Origin: Streptomyces althioticus
Lineage (GTDB): Bacteria > Actinomycetota > Actinomycetes > Streptomycetales > Streptomycetaceae
Assembly (NCBI GenBank): GCA_014649355.1
Contig: BMSW01000005.1
Coordinates: 1-64,000, forward strand
Reading direction: 5' to 3'
Length of the DNA stretch: 64,000 nucleotides
A program made the position numbers and the translations under genes. The notes under the pieces are model-generated. The model saw only the letters and a program-made list of their open reading frames with translations, was not told the DNA's origin and searched no databases. Shown here in pieces: positions 62,551-64,000 of the stretch; the first letter of the stretch is position 1; every line of letters begins with the position of its first letter.

Positions 62551-64000
62551 TCAGTCCCTGCGGGGCATGATCAGCAGGGCGTCGCCCACGGACCGTTCGT
62601 CGGTGGAGTCGGACGGCGTGGTCAGTACCGCGCCGTCCACCACCATCGTGGTGGAGCCGCCGCCGTCGAGGCTCACCGCTTCCTGCAGACCGAGCGTCCT
62701 GGCGACCTCGGCGCTCTCCAGGACGCTGAGCCCGAGGGCGTCGGCGGTGCGGCCGTGGGCGGTGACCAGCACGGTGCGTCCCTTCGCGTCCACCCCGGCG
62801 AACGTGCGCGGGTTCCGCTTGTGCGCCCAGCCGTAGTAGAAGCTCGGGTCGTCCCGGCGCACCATGCCGTCGGTGGCGGGGGTGACGTGGATCCGGCCGC
62901 CGCGGACGAGTTCCGGACCGCCGTTGAGGACGTGGGTCCCGGGCACGGGCTCGACCCGGTTTCCGCTCGGGTCCAGCAGGGCCGTCTCCACGCGCAGGCT
63001 CTCCCCGATCACGGCGAGGTCCGTCAGCCCGGCGACGCGGCGTCCGGTCGCCTGGACGGAGCTGCCGCCCTCCGGGAGCGGTCCGCCGCGCGGCGAGCGC
63101 AGTTCGACGACCCGGTCGTCGGCGTCCAGCACGGCCTCCAGCCCTTCGCCCTCCGGCGTGCGCTGCCCGTAGTGGGGTGTGAAGGCGACGAGTTCGTCGT
63201 CGTTGGTGCAGGTCACGTCGTGCAGCGGCAGGGAGGTGGGGGTGTCGTCCGCCGAACCGCCGCAGTTGCGTATCAGGCCCGGCACGCGGTTGAGGCCGGT
63301 CAGCCGCAGCGAGCTGTCCCCGCCGACGGCGTGCCCCTCCCACGTGTACCGGATGATCTCCGTCCCCCGCCCGTCGGCGTGCACCACCAGGCTGGGGCGT
63401 CCCCCCACCGGCTCGCTCAGCAGGCGCCCGTCGTACACACCCGTGCCGGCCGGGTCCCCGGGCGCGCCCGCGTCGGGGTCGAAGACGAAGTACCCGGCGT
63501 TCACCGCCGCGACGGCGCCGGCCTCCTCCGCCAGCTCGCTGGTCGTCTCGATGTTCTCCAGGTCCGCGCCGTACGACGCCCGCAGGCTGCCGCGGAACCG
63601 GCCGGGGTCGACGGTGAGCACGTCGAGGCGCCAGGGGCCCTCGGCCGTGACGTCACCGTCCCAGCCGGTGTACACGACGGTCCCCTTGTATCCGGCCGCC
63701 TTCAGCCGCGCCTGCTCGGACTTCGCGGCGGACTGCGAAGCGAACGATCCGACGCGGACCCGCCAGCCCAGGGTGCCTCCGGCGTAGTCGGCCACCTCCG
63801 GTGTCGTCACCTGCTCGACCCGGGGCCTGAAGCCGTCCCGCTCCAATTCACCGGCCCACTCCTCGGCGCTCGGCCCGTCCTTCAGGACGGTCGGCGGCGC
63901 GTCGGGGTCCGGTGAGGTGTCACCGCCCGGGACGGCGACCTCGACCGTCCAGCGCAGGGAGGGGTCCTTGGTCCCGCGGACGATGCGGGTGAGGGTGACG
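62551..64000 (-). CDS. Phosphodiester glycosidase family protein with SPOR-like domain, 5' truncated by the window
   Basis: The frame is open to the window edge, so the N-terminus (probably a signal peptide) is missing. A SPOR-like module (~65-110 of the visible part, WRVRVGSFASQSAAKSEQARLKAAGYKG) precedes an NAGPA/phosphodiester-glycosidase domain with VNAGYFVF, VLNGGPELVRGGRIH and the active-site-like SLDGGGSTTMVVDG. Proteins of this kind are exported and cut sugar-phosphodiester or related linkages in envelope polymers. It converges on the glycerophosphotransferase gene with 44 bp between. Confidence 0.85.
   Translation of the reverse strand, partial: VTLTRIVRGTKDPSLRWTVEVAVPGGDTSPDPDAPPTVLKDGPSAEEWAGELERDGFRPRVEQVTTPEVADYAGGTLGWRVRVGSFASQSAAKSEQARLKAAGYKGTVVYTGWDGDVTAEGPWRLDVLTVDPGRFRGSLRASYGADLENIETTSELAEEAGAVAAVNAGYFVFDPDAGAPGDPAGTGVYDGRLLSEPVGGRPSLVVHADGRGTEIIRYTWEGHAVGGDSSLRLTGLNRVPGLIRNCGGSADDTPTSLPLHDVTCTNDDELVAFTPHYGQRTPEGEGLEAVLDADDRVVELRSPRGGPLPEGGSSVQATGRRVAGLTDLAVIGESLRVETALLDPSGNRVEPVPGTHVLNGGPELVRGGRIHVTPATDGMVRRDDPSFYYGWAHKRNPRTFAGVDAKGRTVLVTAHGRTADALGLSVLESAEVARTLGLQEAVSLDGGGSTTMVVDGAVLTTPSDSTDERSVGDALLIMPRRD

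Overview
The window is chromosomal Streptomyces (or very close actinomycete) DNA. The evidence is a very high G+C content, frequent GTG starts, many ATGA/GTGA stop-start overlaps, and a gene order of housekeeping genes that I recognise as the Streptomyces core chromosome (ybeZ/phoH-ybeY-corC, hrcA-dnaJ2, lepA/rpsT, holA, comEC/comEA, leuS, rsfS-LCP-nadD, proA/proB). No replication origin, CRISPR array, insertion sequence or prophage is visible.

Layout. 1-1254: the 3' end of a polymorphic toxin (HINT remnant plus nuclease-like tip) and a probable immunity gene, both of visibly lower G+C. 1353-4821: a secreted protein, a degenerate cytidine-deaminase-like gene and a divergent XRE regulator/MFS exporter pair. 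4783-8035: the mmcQ-like, corC-like, ybeY and phoH genes, reading leftward with ATGA coupling at two junctions. 8228-12483: a sugar-acid module (PfkB kinase, glucarate dehydratase, MFS transporter), followed by a block of intergenic repeats. 12823-19941: RNase Z, a HIT protein, a tricorn-type protease, a lipoprotein, RsmE and a nitronate monooxygenase-like flavoprotein. 20108-22710: dnaJ2-hrcA under a CIRCE operator, with the 3' end of dnaJ2 copied three times in tandem 127-bp units. 22808-33291: an MBL hydrolase, a DUF3097 protein, HemW, a three-domain PP2C phosphatase, a quinone-oxidoreductase-like MDR, an acyl-CoA ligase and LepA. 33544-45127: ribosomal protein S20, HolA, a small acidic protein, an arylamine N-acetyltransferase, ComEC, ComEA, DegV, a coiled-coil membrane protein, and LeuS with a Leu-codon leader peptide and attenuator. 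45350-48278: a bis-heme membrane protein coupled to a NuoF/ferredoxin-like gene that carries an in-frame TAA. 48393-49343: two identical tRNA-Ala(GGC) genes flanking two tiny Cys-rich proteins. 49506-60112: a histidine phosphatase, RsfS, an LCP-family protein, NadD, a small membrane protein, an M48 protease, two related single-pass proteins, ProA, an unknown protein and ProB. 60380-64000: a glycerophosphotransferase-like protein, convergent with a SPOR/phosphodiester-glycosidase protein that runs off the window.

How it works together. Most genes serve translation and RNA maturation (YbeY, RNase Z, RsmE, LepA, S20, LeuS, RsfS, tRNA-Ala), proteostasis (HrcA/DnaJ2, tricorn, M48), cell envelope (LCP, glycerophosphotransferase, glycosidase) and proline/NAD synthesis. 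The accessory pieces are the toxin/immunity pair, the XRE-MFS pair and the glucarate module. The points most worth following are the leuS leader with its nested RNA helices, the tandem copying of the dnaJ2 3' end, the interrupted NuoF-like redox gene and its bis-heme partner, and the paired envelope proteins sharing an N-terminal motif. Several genes start 6-7 nt after a TAnnnT hexamer with no Shine-Dalgarno sequence and look leaderless.
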